Below, piece after piece: positions 45,675 through 55,872 of a DNA stretch of 64,000 nt. The translations under genes and the position numbers were made by a program. This stretch comes from Williamsia maris (lineage in GTDB: Bacteria; Actinomycetota; Actinomycetes; Mycobacteriales; Mycobacteriaceae): contig NZ_JAMTCJ010000001.1 of NCBI RefSeq assembly GCF_024171815.1, positions 1,116,001 through 1,180,000 on the forward strand. Reading direction: 5' to 3'. Every line of letters begins with the position of its first letter. Position 1 is the stretch's first letter. The notes under the pieces were generated by a model that saw nothing but the letters and a program-made list of their open reading frames with translations, searched no databases and was not told where the DNA came from.

Positions 45675-46970
45675 CTAGTGGAACTGGCCCTCTTCGGTGG
45701 AGCCCTTCAGTGCTGCGGTCGACGTGTTGGGGTCGACGGTGGTGGCGATGCGGTCGAAGTAGCCGGCGCCGACCTCACGCTGGTGCTTGACGGCGGTGAA
45801 GCCACGCTCCTCGGCGGCCTTGAACTCACGGTTCTGCAGGTCGACGAACGCCGTCATGCCGTTGCGGGCGTAGCCGTGCGCCAGATCGAACATGCCGTAG
45901 TTGAGCGAGTGGAAACCGGCCAGGGTGATGAACTGGAACGTGAAGCCCATCGCGCCGAGCTCCTTCTGGAACTTCGCGATGGTGTCGTCGTCCAGGTGCT
46001 GTGACCAGTTGAACGACGGGCTGCAGTTGTAGGCCAGCAGCTGGTCGGGGAAGTCCGCCTTGACCGCCTCGGAGAACTTGCGGGCCAGCTGGAGATCGGG
46101 GGTGCCGGTCTCCATCCAGATCAGGTCGGCGTACGGCGCGTAGGACTTCGCACGCGCGATGCACGGCTCGATGCCGTTCTTGACGTTGTAGTAACCCTCG
46201 GCGGTGCGCTCACCGGTGACGAACTGCTTGTCACGGTCGTCGACATCGGAGGTGATGAGGGTCGCGGCCTCGGCGTCGGTGCGGGCGATGACCACGGTGG
46301 GCACGTTCGCGACGTCGGCGGCCAGACGAGCCGAGTTCAGGGTGCGGATGTGCTGCTGGGTGGGGATGAGCACCTTGCCACCGAGGTGGCCGCACTTCTT
46401 CTCCGACGCCAGCTGGTCCTCCCAGTGGGTACCGGCTGCACCGGCGGCGATGAGCGCCTTCTGCAGCTCGTAGACGTTGAGCGCGCCACCGAAGCCGGCT
46501 TCACCGTCGGCGACGATCGGGACGAGCCAGTTGTCGATGGACTTGTCGCCCTCGACCGCTGCGACCTCGTCGGCACGCAGCAGCGCGTTGTTGATGCGAC
46601 GGACCACGGTCGGCACCGAGTTCGCCGGGTACAGCGACTGGTCCGGGTAGGTGTGGCCGGACAGGTTCGCGTCACCGGCGACCTGCCAGCCGGAGAGGTA
46701 CACGGCCTTCAGGCCGGCGCGCACCTGCTGCACGGCCTGGTTGCCGGTGAGGGCGCCCAGCGAGTTGAGGTAGCTGCCGTCACCCTTGGTGACGCCGTCC
46801 CACAGGATCTCCGCGCCGCGGCGGGCGAGGGTGTGCTCCTCGACGACGGTGCCCTGGAGCTCCGACACCTGCTCGGCGGTGTAGTCACGCGTGACGCCGG
46901 CCCAGCGGGGGTTGGTGTCCCAGTCCTGCTGGATCTCGGCGGGGGTCTTCGGCTTTCCGACAGTGCTCAT
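45675..46970 (-). CDS. aceA: Isocitrate lyase
   Basis: A 431-residue glyoxylate-shunt enzyme that splits isocitrate into succinate and glyoxylate, needed for growth on acetate and fatty acids. The catalytic [11 protein letters not shown] loop is at about 189-199, with the metal site in [10 protein letters not shown] and NCSPSFNW in the C-terminal half. It aligns along its whole length with M. tuberculosis Icl1 as remembered, starting at MSTVGKP; an ATG three codons upstream is the alternative. The divergent regulator ramB and RamB-type boxes upstream indicate acetate/glucose control. Confidence 0.96.
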   Translation of the reverse strand: MSTVGKPKTPAEIQQDWDTNPRWAGVTRDYTAEQVSELQGTVVEEHTLARRGAEILWDGVTKGDGSYLNSLGALTGNQAVQQVRAGLKAVYLSGWQVAGDANLSGHTYPDQSLYPANSVPTVVRRINNALLRADEVAAVEGDKSIDNWLVPIVADGEAGFGGALNVYELQKALIAAGAAGTHWEDQLASEKKCGHLGGKVLIPTQQHIRTLNSARLAADVANVPTVVIARTDAEAATLITSDVDDRDKQFVTGERTAEGYYNVKNGIEPCIARAKSYAPYADLIWMETGTPDLQLARKFSEAVKADFPDQLLAYNCSPSFNWSQHLDDDTIAKFQKELGAMGFTFQFITLAGFHSLNYGMFDLAHGYARNGMTAFVDLQNREFKAAEERGFTAVKHQREVGAGYFDRIATTVDPNTSTAALKGSTEEGQFH

Positions 46971-47385
46971 GTTCGCCACTTCGCTTTCGTTGTTTCATCG
47001 TGCGATTTGCGGACCGCCTACGTCGACACGAATTTCTTCGCAATCAACTGGCTGACTGGGCGGTGCCTGCAACGAGAGTGCCACAGAACAAACGTGCTGG
47101 TCCACACCTCGCAACTGCCAATTCAGGCCAGCATTTGCACAGTTCTTGCGAAGTTTGCAAAGTTGGGTCTGCGAAGCCCCGGGGCATCAGGCGCCAAAAA
47201 GTACGCCCGTACTGCGTTTTTACACGGGCGGGGCGCAGAGCCCGCCGCGATCGTCCGACGCGGCACACGACGTGTCCACACGGGGACAAGACGGCCCACA
47301 GTGACGACAATCACATTCCGGGTCCGACAACCCGGACCCTGTCGTCGGCGCGCGACCCCCGCCGAACGCGTCGTAGCCTGAGACG
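46971..47385. other. 415-base aceA-ramB intergenic control region
   Basis: The only gene-free stretch above 300 bases. Open frames crossing it have no coding character. It is visibly richer in A and T than its surroundings and contains RamB-type boxes near 47133-47163 and the ramB -10 TAGCCT at 47374-47379, six bases before the ramB GTG. The aceA promoter must also lie here; I could not fix its -10. Confidence 0.7.
47133..47163. promoter_or_regulatory. RamB-type operator boxes
   Basis: AAGTTTGCAAAGTT at 47151-47164 (core TTTGCAAA at 47154-47161) matches the (A/G)AA(A/C)TTTGCAAA-like box described for RamB in Corynebacterium. A weaker half-site, ATTTGCAC, lies at 47133-47140. Both are between aceA and ramB, where autoregulation and aceA control are expected. 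Confidence 0.65.
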
Positions 47386-48795
47386 GTGAGCAAGACCTAC
47401 GTGGGATCGCGACTGCGCCAGCTGCGGTCGGAGCGTGGGCTCTCCCAGGTCTCGTTGGCCCAGACACTCGCGATCTCGCCGTCGTATCTGAACCAGCTCG
47501 AGCACGACGCGCGGCCACTGACCGACCCGGTGCTGCTCAAGCTCAGCGAGGTCTTCGGGGTCGACGAGGTGTTCTTCAGCTCGCAGGACAACGTGCGGCT
47601 GGTCGCCGAGATGAACGAGGTGCTGCAGGATCCCGATGTCGGCAGTGGCACCGAATCGGCCGAGGTCACCGACATGGTCCGCGCCCACCCCGACCTCGCC
47701 CGCGCCATGGTCAACCTGCACCGGCGCTACCGGATCGCCACCGACCAGCTCGCGGCGGCGACCGACGACCGCGTCGACGGCAGCATGCGTGGCGCGATCA
47801 CCGCGCCCCACGAGGAGGTCCGCGACTACTTCTACCAACGGCACAACTACCTGCACGACCTCGACACCGCCGCCGAGGAACTGACCAACCGGATGCGGAT
47901 GCACTCCGGCGACGTGCGCCGCGAGATCCACAACCGGCTCGAGACCGTCCACGGGGTGTCGGTCGTACGCCGCGTCGACATGGGCGACACCGTCCTGCAC
48001 CGGTTCGACCCGACCGCACGGCGACTCGAGATCTCGCGTCACCTCTCCGGTGGACAGCGGACCTTCAAGCTCGCGGCCGAGCTGGCCTACCTGGAGTACG
48101 GCGACCTGCTGAACACGTTGGCCGACGAGGGCAACTTCACCAACGACGAGGCACGCAGTCTGGCGATGCTCGGCCTGGCCAACTACTTCGCCGCCGCCAC
48201 CGTGCTCCCCTACGCCCAGTTCCACGGTGCCGCCGAGGATTTCCGCTACGACATCGAACGGCTGTCGGCGTTCTACCAGGTGTCCTACGAGACCGTCTGC
48301 CACCGATTGTCGACGCTGCAGCGGCCGAACCTGCGCGGCGTCCCGTTCTCGTTCGTCCGGGTCGATCGCGCCGGGAACATGTCGAAGCGACAGTCCGCCA
48401 CCGGTTTCCACTTCTCCTCGAGCGGCGGCACCTGCCCGCTGTGGAACGTCTACGAGACCTTCGCCTCGCCCGGCAAGATCCTCACGCAGATCGCGCAGAT
48501 GCCCGACGGGCGCACCTACCTCTGGGTCGCGCGGACGGTCGAGCGTCGCGCGGCCCGCTACGGCCAGCCGGGCAAGACGTTCGCCATCGGCCTCGGCTGC
48601 GAGCTGCGGCACGCCGGGCGGTTGGTCTACGCCGACGGCCTGGAGATCGGCCCGCAGGCGCAGGTCACCCCGATCGGCGCCGGTTGCCGCGTGTGCGAGC
48701 GGGTCAACTGCGCGCAGCGGGCGTTCCCCGCGCTCGGGGCGACCCTGCAGATCGACGAGCACCGAAGCACCATCTCGCCGTACCTCATCGAGTGA
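47386..48795 (+). CDS. ramB: RamB, regulator of acetate metabolism
   Basis: A 469-residue regulator: XRE helix-turn-helix at about 8-60 (LRQLRSERGLSQVSLAQTLAISPSYLNQLE), a central IrrE-like domain (about 175-290) and a C-terminal short-chain fatty-acyl regulator domain (DUF2083) with cysteines in GTCPLW and GCRVCERVNC. The IrrE-like helix reads LAAELAYLEYG, without the HExxH zinc site, as in other RamB proteins. It represses glyoxylate-cycle genes on glucose in Corynebacterium and mycobacteria. The GTG start is behind TAGCCT at six bases, so the mRNA is likely leaderless. Confidence 0.95.
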   Translation: MSKTYVGSRLRQLRSERGLSQVSLAQTLAISPSYLNQLEHDARPLTDPVLLKLSEVFGVDEVFFSSQDNVRLVAEMNEVLQDPDVGSGTESAEVTDMVRAHPDLARAMVNLHRRYRIATDQLAAATDDRVDGSMRGAITAPHEEVRDYFYQRHNYLHDLDTAAEELTNRMRMHSGDVRREIHNRLETVHGVSVVRRVDMGDTVLHRFDPTARRLEISRHLSGGQRTFKLAAELAYLEYGDLLNTLADEGNFTNDEARSLAMLGLANYFAAATVLPYAQFHGAAEDFRYDIERLSAFYQVSYETVCHRLSTLQRPNLRGVPFSFVRVDRAGNMSKRQSATGFHFSSSGGTCPLWNVYETFASPGKILTQIAQMPDGRTYLWVARTVERRAARYGQPGKTFAIGLGCELRHAGRLVYADGLEIGPQAQVTPIGAGCRVCERVNCAQRAFPALGATLQIDEHRSTISPYLIE

Positions 48796-48814
48796 CTCGG
48801 CTACCGTCGACCGC

Positions 48815-49345
48815 GTGACCGAACCTCGCATCGCCCCAGGCACCCTCCGCCAACTCGGCCCAGTCAACTGGGCCTTCTGCCGTATCGCGTCGCGCACGCT
48901 GGGCCTGCCCGACATGCACATCTTCTCCACCCTCGGGCGCACCGGCGGGCTGTTCCGCGGGTGGCTCTACTACTCGGCCCGCCTCATGCCCTTCGGGACG
49001 CTGTCGCGGCGCGACACCGAGATGGTCATCCTGCGGACCGCGCACCTGCGCGACTCCGCCTACGAGATGGACCACCACATCCGCCTCGGCCGTCGCGCCG
49101 GGATCGACGCCGCGATGGTCGAACGCATCGTGAACGGACCCGACGCCGGGTGGTCCGCGCGGGACACGGCGATCCTGCGCGCGGTCGACGAGCTCGTCAC
49201 CGACCGCGACATCACCGACAGCACGTGGCAGACGATCACCGAGCACCTGTCCGAGCGCCAGCAGATCGGTCTGGTCATGCTTGTCGGACAGTACGATTCG
49301 CTGGCGACCACGCTCGGGACCCTGCGCGTACAGCGCGACCGATGA
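48815..49345 (+). CDS. AhpD-like (carboxymuconolactone decarboxylase family) protein
   Basis: A 176-residue all-helical AhpD-fold protein (Rv0464c-like). The family helix LSRRDTEMVILRTAHLRDSAYEMDHHIRLGRRAGI is present, with glutamate and histidine at active-site positions, but the Cys-x-x-Cys pair of AhpD is missing, so peroxidase-reductase chemistry is unlikely. The GTG start follows ramB by 19 bases, and the stop overlaps the following methyltransferase start by four bases. Confidence 0.82.
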   Translation: MTEPRIAPGTLRQLGPVNWAFCRIASRTLGLPDMHIFSTLGRTGGLFRGWLYYSARLMPFGTLSRRDTEMVILRTAHLRDSAYEMDHHIRLGRRAGIDAAMVERIVNGPDAGWSARDTAILRAVDELVTDRDITDSTWQTITEHLSERQQIGLVMLVGQYDSLATTLGTLRVQRDR

Positions 49346-50094
49346 CCGCGCCCACCGACCGGATCCGGGCCCTGCTGACCGTGCCCGTCCGCGATGACTC
49401 CGCCGGCTACCTCGATGTCCTCGACCCCCCGGAGGCCGCGGACTCACTGAGCCTCCGGGTGATGCAGAACCCGCTGTTCGCCGAGGTCTACGAGCGGGCG
49501 TGGCGCCCGGTCTTCACCCGCCTGTTCAGCCTGGGTGGTGCGTCGACGGCCGTGCAGGACCGCACCCTGACCGCGCACCTCAGCCGATCGGGCGACCGGA
49601 AGGTCCTCGACGTCGCGTGCGGCCCCGGCAACTACACCCGACGCTTCGCCGCCGGGTTGACTGGTGACGGACTCAGTGTGGGCGTGGACTTCTCGGCGCC
49701 CATGCTCAGTCGGGCGGTGCGCGACAACAGCGGAGCGCGCACGGGATACGTCCGTGGGGACGCGCACGCACTCCCGTTCGCCGACAACACCTTCGACACC
49801 GTCGCCTGCCTCGCCGCGCTCTACCTGATCACCGATCCGTTCGCGGTGGTCGACGAGCTGGCCCGCGTCGTCGCGCCCGGTGGCGAGGTCGCGGTGTTCA
49901 CCACCGTCCGCACCCGGATCACCGCGGTGCCCGGACTCGGCGTCCTCAACAAGGTCAGCGGCTTCCGGATCTTCGGCCGCCACGAGATCACCGACCGACT
50001 GGCCGCGGCCGGCCTGGTCGACATCGAGCAGACCATCACCGGCCAGGGCCAGTTCGTCACCGCCCGGAAATCCCCACAGACGACCTCGCGGTAA
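49342..50094 (+). CDS. Class I SAM-dependent methyltransferase
   Basis: A 250-residue methyltransferase with VLDVACGPGNYTRRFA (about 85-100), GVDFSAPML, RGDAHALPFADNTFD and the motif-post region LARVVAPGGEVAVFTT. It resembles UbiE/menaquinone-type and mycobacterial small-molecule methyltransferases; the substrate is not clear. The ATG overlaps the stop of the AhpD-like gene (ATGA), so the two are co-translated in the ramB downstream unit. Confidence 0.85.
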   Translation: MTAPTDRIRALLTVPVRDDSAGYLDVLDPPEAADSLSLRVMQNPLFAEVYERAWRPVFTRLFSLGGASTAVQDRTLTAHLSRSGDRKVLDVACGPGNYTRRFAAGLTGDGLSVGVDFSAPMLSRAVRDNSGARTGYVRGDAHALPFADNTFDTVACLAALYLITDPFAVVDELARVVAPGGEVAVFTTVRTRITAVPGLGVLNKVSGFRIFGRHEITDRLAAAGLVDIEQTITGQGQFVTARKSPQTTSR

Positions 50095-50133
50095 CGGCCC
50101 GCCAGGGCGTCCGGTGGGTTAGCCTGGCACTCC

Positions 50134-50190
50134 ATGCCGGGGGGTATGTACACAAAGCATCCGGGGGGAAGCTGCCATGTTCACAGGTGA
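50134..50190 (+). other. Possible 18-codon leader ORF before the PucR-type regulator
   Basis: An ATG eight bases behind TAGCCT (50120-50125) opens an 18-codon frame, MPGGMYTKHPGGSCHVHR, whose stop (50188-50190) lies 11 bases inside the regulator gene. It could be a leaderless leader peptide coupling translation of the regulator, or chance. The same -10 would also serve the regulator with a 40-base leader. Confidence 0.35.
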
Positions 50191-51532
50191 GCGCACATCC
50201 AGCGAAAAATCGATGACCGACGCACTGCACGAGACATTCCGCTCCTACCTGCTCGATCCGCAGTCCGGGACCGACCTCGCACCGTTGGCCCACCACCTCG
50301 TCGACCGTGCCGCGGCCACCATCGCCTCGCACCGCATCCCGGCGCCGGACGCGTCCACACCCGTCGTCGACGCGCTCGTCGAGACGTCGATGCGGGCCGC
50401 GATCGCCACGGTGCCCGAGGCCATGGCGCCGGCGGGGTTCCTCCGCACCGGTCCCGAACCCCTTGTCCGCCTTCGTGAGACGGTCGCCGAGTGGGCCCGC
50501 GACGGCGTCGACCTCGCCTCGGTGTTGGCGCTGCTCGACCGCGGCTTCGACATCGTGTTCACGGCGCTCGCCGAACGTGCCGCCACCACCGGCCGGTTCA
50601 CCACTGACATCAAACTCCTCGTCGACGTGCGCGCCGACGTCGCCACCCAGGCGGCCGGGGTGTTCGCCGCCACCGACACCCGCGTGGTCACGGCGTCGTC
50701 CCGCCGGGGCTTCGGCGAGGCGCTCCTGGCCGGACGGATCGACATCAGCGGTGCACGCCGGGTGGGTCTCGAGGTCGCGGAGCGCTATCAGGTGATCGCA
50801 CTGGCCGTCGAGGAGCGAGTGCCCGAGCACGGCGGCGGCGACCCCGGCGCGACCACCCTCGGGTCCCTGGACTCCGCGGTCCGACGCGTACTGGGTCATC
50901 AGGCGTTGTCGGTGCTCAGTGAGGCCGGCGGCACCGTTGTCCTGCCCGCCGACCGGGCGCACGCACTCGTCGCAGCCGAGGCGGTGGCGGCCCTGGGTCG
51001 CGCCGTCGGCGCCGACATCACCGCGACGCGGGTCGTGGGCACGGCCGAGTCCATTCCCGACATGGCCCTGCGCGCCGACGAACTGCTCGATCTCGCTCGC
51101 GCGATCGGCCGACCGCCGGGGGTCTACACGATGGACGACCTGGTGGTCGAGTACCAGATCACCCGGCCCGGTCCGGCCCTCGACCGGCTCGCCGCCCTCA
51201 TCCGCCCCTTGGAAGAGGCGAGCGCGGAGCTGTTGGAGACCCTGCGGGTGCACATGTCGTGCGGCATGAACCGCCGGGAGACCGCCCGTCGGCTCTCGGT
51301 CCACCCGAACACCGTCGACAACCGGATGACGCGGGTGGCGGCCGCCCTGGGCGTCGACCTCAACCGGCCGAAGGCCATCGCGCAGACGCAGTCGGCGATC
51401 CTCGCCTTCGACGCCCTGCGCCGACCCGGACGCCTGCGAACTCTGCCCGCGCCGGCGGGCTCGTCGCGTGAACGAACGATTTCGAGTTCTCTGTTCCCGG
51501 TCACCAGGACTGCGTTCGTTTCGTCTGTTTAG
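50177..51532 (+). CDS. PucR/CdaR-type helix-turn-helix regulator
   Basis: A 451-residue regulator. The C-terminal PucR helix-turn-helix is clear (about 375-410, MNRRETARRLSVHPNTVDNRMTRVAAALGVDL); the middle is a GGDEF-like/CdaR domain and the N-terminus is helical. The ligand is unknown. A GGGGGAAG ribosome-binding site precedes the ATG at 50177. The final ~20 residues (SSREERTI-like, Ser/Thr-rich) look unstructured. The GT2 gene begins eight bases after the stop but has its own -10. Confidence 0.83.
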   Translation: MFTGERTSSEKSMTDALHETFRSYLLDPQSGTDLAPLAHHLVDRAAATIASHRIPAPDASTPVVDALVETSMRAAIATVPEAMAPAGFLRTGPEPLVRLRETVAEWARDGVDLASVLALLDRGFDIVFTALAERAATTGRFTTDIKLLVDVRADVATQAAGVFAATDTRVVTASSRRGFGEALLAGRIDISGARRVGLEVAERYQVIALAVEERVPEHGGGDPGATTLGSLDSAVRRVLGHQALSVLSEAGGTVVLPADRAHALVAAEAVAALGRAVGADITATRVVGTAESIPDMALRADELLDLARAIGRPPGVYTMDDLVVEYQITRPGPALDRLAALIRPLEEASAELLETLRVHMSCGMNRRETARRLSVHPNTVDNRMTRVAAALGVDLNRPKAIAQTQSAILAFDALRRPGRLRTLPAPAGSSRERTISSSLFPVTRTAFVSSV

Positions 51533-51540
51533 AATCGTCG

Positions 51541-52416
51541 GTGCCCATTTCGGTAGTTCTGCCCGCATACAACGAAGAAGCCGGCATCGTCTCCTGCCTG
51601 GAGCGCCTGATCCACCAGGGCGAGGCGGTCGCCGAGATCATCGTGGTGAACAACAACAGCACCGACGCCACCGCCGAGCTGGTGACCGGGATCGCGCGAC
51701 GCGACAGCCGCGTGCGCATGATCGACGAGTCGAAGCCGGGGGTCTCCCACGCGCGATACGCGGGGTTCGACGCGGCCTCGCACGAGGTGATAGCCAGCAT
51801 CGACTCCGACACCGAGGTCGTGTCCGGCTGGGCCGAGGCGATTGAGCAGACCTTCGCCGAGCACTCCCAGATCGCGGCGGGGGGATCGTTGATGATCATG
51901 CACGACCTACCGTTCCAGAAACATTTCCAACGCCGACAGGACCGCATCAAGCGGATGGCGGCGAGGCGGCTGGCCGACGGCAGGCACCTGCGACTGCTGG
52001 CGTTGAGCGGCGCCAACTCCGCCATCCGGCGCCACGCGTGGGAGGCGATCAAGGACCAGGTGTCCTACCGCCGTGACGTCTTCGAGGACCTCGACCGCAG
52101 CCTGCATCTGCAGGAGGCCGGGTTCGAGATCGCGCTGATACCGGGCATGGGCGCCACCGTGTCCGGCCGACGACTCCTCGCCGGGCCGCGCGAGTTCCTC
52201 AAGTACGCGGCGTGCGGCGCCCGGACGTACCGACTGCACGGGAAGACGGCGATGGCCGCGTTGGCGTGGGTCACCGGGATCGGCAACCTGGTCCGCATGA
52301 CCGTCCTGCTGCCCGTCAACCGGGCCTGGGATCCGGACACCCGCACCTTCTCGCTCCGACACATGCGTTCGCACGACGAGTTCCGCGAGTCGCCGATCAA
52401 GTCCGGACTCGACTGA
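51541..52416 (+). CDS. Glycosyltransferase family 2
   Basis: A 291-residue GT-A fold enzyme with VVLPAYNEEAGI at residues 5-16, VNNNSTDATAE, and SIDSDTEV as the DxD motif (about 83-90). RRDVFEDLDRSLHLQEAGF fits the ED acceptor-base region. No TM helices are evident beyond a weak hydrophobic stretch near 235-260. The acceptor is unknown. The GTG start lies five bases after TAGAAT, so the transcript is probably leaderless. It converges with the AlkA-like gene, 25 bases between stops. Confidence 0.85.
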   Translation: MPISVVLPAYNEEAGIVSCLERLIHQGEAVAEIIVVNNNSTDATAELVTGIARRDSRVRMIDESKPGVSHARYAGFDAASHEVIASIDSDTEVVSGWAEAIEQTFAEHSQIAAGGSLMIMHDLPFQKHFQRRQDRIKRMAARRLADGRHLRLLALSGANSAIRRHAWEAIKDQVSYRRDVFEDLDRSLHLQEAGFEIALIPGMGATVSGRRLLAGPREFLKYAACGARTYRLHGKTAMAALAWVTGIGNLVRMTVLLPVNRAWDPDTRTFSLRHMRSHDEFRESPIKSGLD

Positions 52417-52441
52417 GTCGTCCTCGTGTCGGCGACCGCAC

Positions 52442-53317
52442 TCAGATCGAGCGGTAGTCGCGGATCGACATCCGTGCGCCGTGCCGTTCGGCCCGGATGC
52501 CGAACATCTCGGTCAGGCGGACCACGCGATATCGCTGTCCCGCATACGGTTTCAGAAGCTCCAGCATGCCCGCGTCGTCGACCGGTCGGCCGATCAGCGT
52601 CTGCCCGACGGTCCGGCAGACGTGGTAGTCCCCGACCGGGACCACATCGGGATCGCCGAGTGCTCGACACCGGGTCTCCGACTCGGTCCACCGGCCGACT
52701 CCGCGCAACATCGTGAGCCGGGTGTGGTGGCGTTCGACGTCGAGCATCGTGGCGCCCCGGATGGTCCGCATCCGCACCGGCTCGGCGCCGCTGCGGTGCC
52801 ACTCCCAACTGGGGATGTCCTGCCAATCACGCTGCGGCGGAGCAACTCTCATGTCGGGCGCACCCGGCGCCGGTGTGCCGTAGCGCATCAACAGATGCCG
52901 CCAGGCCCGAAACGCCTCCCGGCCGACGACTTTCTGTTCCAAGATCGCCGGGACCAACGCCTCCCACACGCGATCGGTGCGCCCCAGACGCACGCCCCCG
53001 GATCGTTTGATCAGCCCGGCGACCACCTCGTCCTGAGCGACGAGGGCGTCGGGGTCGTCGTCCGCGCCGAGAAGGCTCGGCAGGTGATCGAGCATCCAGG
53101 ACGCCCCGGGCCCCCAGGCGTGACCGGTGACGACCCCGTCGCGACGGGTGATGGCCACCGTGCCCGGGCCGTCCGGCGTGTAGGAGGTCTTCCAGACCGA
53201 GCCGTCGGTGCGGAACCGGAACGCCGGATCGCCCGCGCCGCGGCGGTGCAGCGACAACGTCCGTCGGATGTCGAGCGGCCAGGGCGGTGTCCACGCCCTG
53301 GTCAGCTCGGCATCCAT
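52442..53317 (-). CDS. DNA-3-methyladenine glycosylase II-like (HhH-GPD) protein
   Basis: A 291-residue base-excision glycosylase of the AlkA type. The helix-hairpin-helix and catalytic region are LRGVGRWTESETRCRALGDPDVVPVGDYHV (about 205-234), with the aspartate of VGDYH as the likely catalytic residue. VWEALVPAILEQKVVGREAFRAW matches the conserved helix before it. It should remove alkylated purines. The start is the second in-frame ATG, which leaves a normal N-terminal domain; an ATG five codons upstream is possible. Confidence 0.82.
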   Translation of the reverse strand: MDAELTRAWTPPWPLDIRRTLSLHRRGAGDPAFRFRTDGSVWKTSYTPDGPGTVAITRRDGVVTGHAWGPGASWMLDHLPSLLGADDDPDALVAQDEVVAGLIKRSGGVRLGRTDRVWEALVPAILEQKVVGREAFRAWRHLLMRYGTPAPGAPDMRVAPPQRDWQDIPSWEWHRSGAEPVRMRTIRGATMLDVERHHTRLTMLRGVGRWTESETRCRALGDPDVVPVGDYHVCRTVGQTLIGRPVDDAGMLELLKPYAGQRYRVVRLTEMFGIRAERHGARMSIRDYRSI

Positions 53318-53369
53318 GGTGGGCCTCTCCAACAGCAGGCCTCTACGACGTCGGGCCCCTCGAACGGTC

Positions 53370-54755
53370 CTACAGGTTGATCATGTGGCCGATCGCTCCG
53401 TGGAACGTCTCCTGCATCGCCTCCGACAGCGTCGGGTGGGTGTGGACGTTGCGCGCCAACTCGTTGGCGGTGAGGTCCCACTTCTGCGCGAGGGTGAGCT
53501 CCGGCAGCATCTCGGCGACGTTGTCGCCGACGAGGTGCCCACCGAGGAGTTCGTCGTGCGTCGTGTCGGTGATCAGCTTGACGAAGCCGGCCGGCTCGCC
53601 GAGTCCCTGCGCCTTGCCGTTGGCGGTGAACGGGAAGGTGGTCACCTTCACGTCGTAGCCCTCGTCCTTGGCCTGGTCCTCGGTGAGACCGAACGACGCG
53701 ACCTGCGGCTGACAGAACGTCGCGCGCGGCATCATCCGGTAGTCGCCGAGCGTCATGGTCTCGGCGCCCGCGATGGTCTCCGCGGCCACGACGCCCTGTG
53801 CCTCGGCCACGTGTGCGAGCTGCAGCTTGGCCGTGACGTCGCCGATGGCGTAGACGCCGTCGACGTTGGTGCGCATGTGGTCGTCGATGGCGATGGCGCC
53901 ACGCTCGGTGAGCTCGACGCCGGCCTTGTCGAGACCGAAGCCGTCGACGCGGGGCGCGAAACCGACCGACATGAGGACCTTGTCGACCGTCAGCTCACCC
54001 TCTTTGTCCTTGGCGTCGGTGTACTTCACGACGACCTGCGAGCCCTGGTCGTCGATGGTGTCGACCTTGGTCGAGGTCATGATCTTGATGCCGAGCTTCT
54101 TGTACTGCTTGGCCAGCTCCTTCGAGGAGTCCTTGTCCTCGTTGGGCAGCACACGGTCGAGGAACTCGACGATGGTGACGTCGACGCCGTAGTTGGCCAT
54201 CACGTAGCCGAACTCCATGCCGATGGCGCCCGCGCCGACGATGACGATCGACTTCGGCAGGTCACGGGTCAGGATCTGCGTCTCGTAGGTGACGACGTTG
54301 TCCGACAGCTCGACGCCGGGGAGCAGCTTGACCGTCGACCCGGTGTCGATGATGACGTTGTCGAAGGTGATCTCACGATCGTCGACCTTGATGGTCTTGG
54401 CGTCGGTGAACACGCCGTACCCGTCGATCTCGGTGATCTTGTTCTTCTTCATCAGGTAGTGGACGCCCTTGACGATCCCCTCGGAGACCTTCCGGCTGCG
54501 GTCGAACGCCGCGCCGTAGTCGAAGGAGACGTCTCCGGAGATACCGAAGGTCTTCGCCTGCGAATGGAAGATGTGTGCCAGCTCGGCATTGCGCAGCAAC
54601 GCCTTCGACGGGATGCAGCCCACGTTCAGGCACACACCGCCCCAGTACTTCTCTTCGATGACGGCGGTCTTCTGCCCGAGTTGCGCCAGCCGGATCGCGG
54701 CGACGTACCCTCCGGGACCTGCGCCGAGGACAACTGTGTCAAAGTGTTCAGCCAC
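53370..54755 (-). CDS. lpd: Dihydrolipoyl dehydrogenase
   Basis: A 461-residue FAD-disulfide oxidoreductase that reoxidises lipoamide in pyruvate and 2-oxoglutarate dehydrogenase complexes and, in mycobacteria, peroxynitrite reductase. FAD motif [13 protein letters not shown] (about 8-20), redox pair [16 protein letters not shown] (C41/C46), NAD site [18 protein letters not shown]-type [14 protein letters not shown], and the catalytic [10 protein letters not shown] at the C-terminus. The GTG at 54755 is seven bases behind TAGGCT and gives the family's N-terminus; the frame is open beyond it. Confidence 0.95.
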   Translation of the reverse strand: MAEHFDTVVLGAGPGGYVAAIRLAQLGQKTAVIEEKYWGGVCLNVGCIPSKALLRNAELAHIFHSQAKTFGISGDVSFDYGAAFDRSRKVSEGIVKGVHYLMKKNKITEIDGYGVFTDAKTIKVDDREITFDNVIIDTGSTVKLLPGVELSDNVVTYETQILTRDLPKSIVIVGAGAIGMEFGYVMANYGVDVTIVEFLDRVLPNEDKDSSKELAKQYKKLGIKIMTSTKVDTIDDQGSQVVVKYTDAKDKEGELTVDKVLMSVGFAPRVDGFGLDKAGVELTERGAIAIDDHMRTNVDGVYAIGDVTAKLQLAHVAEAQGVVAAETIAGAETMTLGDYRMMPRATFCQPQVASFGLTEDQAKDEGYDVKVTTFPFTANGKAQGLGEPAGFVKLITDTTHDELLGGHLVGDNVAEMLPELTLAQKWDLTANELARNVHTHPTLSEAMQETFHGAIGHMINL

Positions 54756-54883
54756 GATGGTCAGCCTACGTGGCGACCCCGACTCGAGGTAGGCCGAGTG
54801 CCCCGGTGTCACGATGCCGGGCATTCCGCGCCAACCGGTCACCGACGTGGCCGAATGCCCTCGGCAGGCGCACACTCGGTCCG

Positions 54884-55834
54884 GTGAGCGCACTGCACGA
54901 ACCGCTGACCGTCGAAACCGCCCTCGTCACAGGGCATCTCGACCTCGTCACCATCGCCGTCTGTCTTGTCGTACTTGCCGGATACTGGTGGGGGTGGCGG
55001 CGTTCGACGGTGTCGGTCGGGCGCGGCGTCGCGTTCAGCGTCCTCGGGGTCGGCATCTGGGTGGCGAGCACCTCGAGCTTCATCGGCGCATACGCCGACA
55101 TCCTGTTCTGGGTCCGCGCCCTGCAGGTGGTCCTGTTGCTGCTGGTGGTCCCGTTCGGGCTCGCCGCGGGCATGCCGATCACCGTCCTGCGCGACTCCCT
55201 CGGGCCCGCGGGCACTCGCCGGTTCGATGCCGTGCTGGCGAGTCGGTTCGCGCGGGTGCTGACCTACCCGGCGGTCGCGTCGGGCCTCATCCTCGTCACA
55301 CCGTGGCTGTTCTACCTCACCGGCTGGTACGAGGCGGTCCTGCGCGGGACGGCCACAGACGTCGCGACGCGGCTGCTGTTCGTCGCGGTCGGGTTCCTCT
55401 ACTTCTATTCGCGTCTACAGCTCGACCCGGTGCCGCGTCGGTTCCCGCAGGTCATCTCGCTGGTCATCACCATCGTGGAGACCATCGGCGACGGTGCGCT
55501 GGGTGTGGTGATCTGGCAGGGCCACGACATCGCCCACGGCTATTACGCCGCGCTCGAGCGGACCTGGGGCCCGGCGCTGCGCACCGACCAGATCATCGGG
55601 GCCGGGGTGTTGTGGGTGCTCGGCGACGTGGTCGGGTTGCCGTTCCTGCTGACGCTCATGAGTCGGTTCACCTCCGACGAGAAGGTGCGGGCGACCGAGA
55701 TCGACGCCGAACTCGACGCCGCCGACGCGGACGCGACCCCGTCCGGCACCGACCACGCCGACACCGCGGTACCCGCGCCGCCGGCACTGTGGTGGGAGGC
55801 CGACCCGGGCCTCAAGGACCGGTTCACCCGGTGA
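54884..55834 (+). CDS. CtaG-type cytochrome c oxidase assembly membrane protein
   Basis: A 316-residue protein with about seven TM helices of the Caa3_CtaG family, with [47 protein letters not shown] and [22 protein letters not shown] as landmarks. Members help deliver copper to the Cu-A/Cu-B centres of cytochrome oxidase. A hydrophilic Asp/Ala-rich tail follows about residue 265. The GTG start fits the family; the frame is open upstream to 54770 without membrane or signal features. It is divergent from lpd. Confidence 0.83.
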   Translation: MSALHEPLTVETALVTGHLDLVTIAVCLVVLAGYWWGWRRSTVSVGRGVAFSVLGVGIWVASTSSFIGAYADILFWVRALQVVLLLLVVPFGLAAGMPITVLRDSLGPAGTRRFDAVLASRFARVLTYPAVASGLILVTPWLFYLTGWYEAVLRGTATDVATRLLFVAVGFLYFYSRLQLDPVPRRFPQVISLVITIVETIGDGALGVVIWQGHDIAHGYYAALERTWGPALRTDQIIGAGVLWVLGDVVGLPFLLTLMSRFTSDEKVRATEIDAELDAADADATPSGTDHADTAVPAPPALWWEADPGLKDRFTR

Positions 55835-55872
55835 GTGGGCGGTCCCGGCGACGACACTGAGAGAATCGACCG

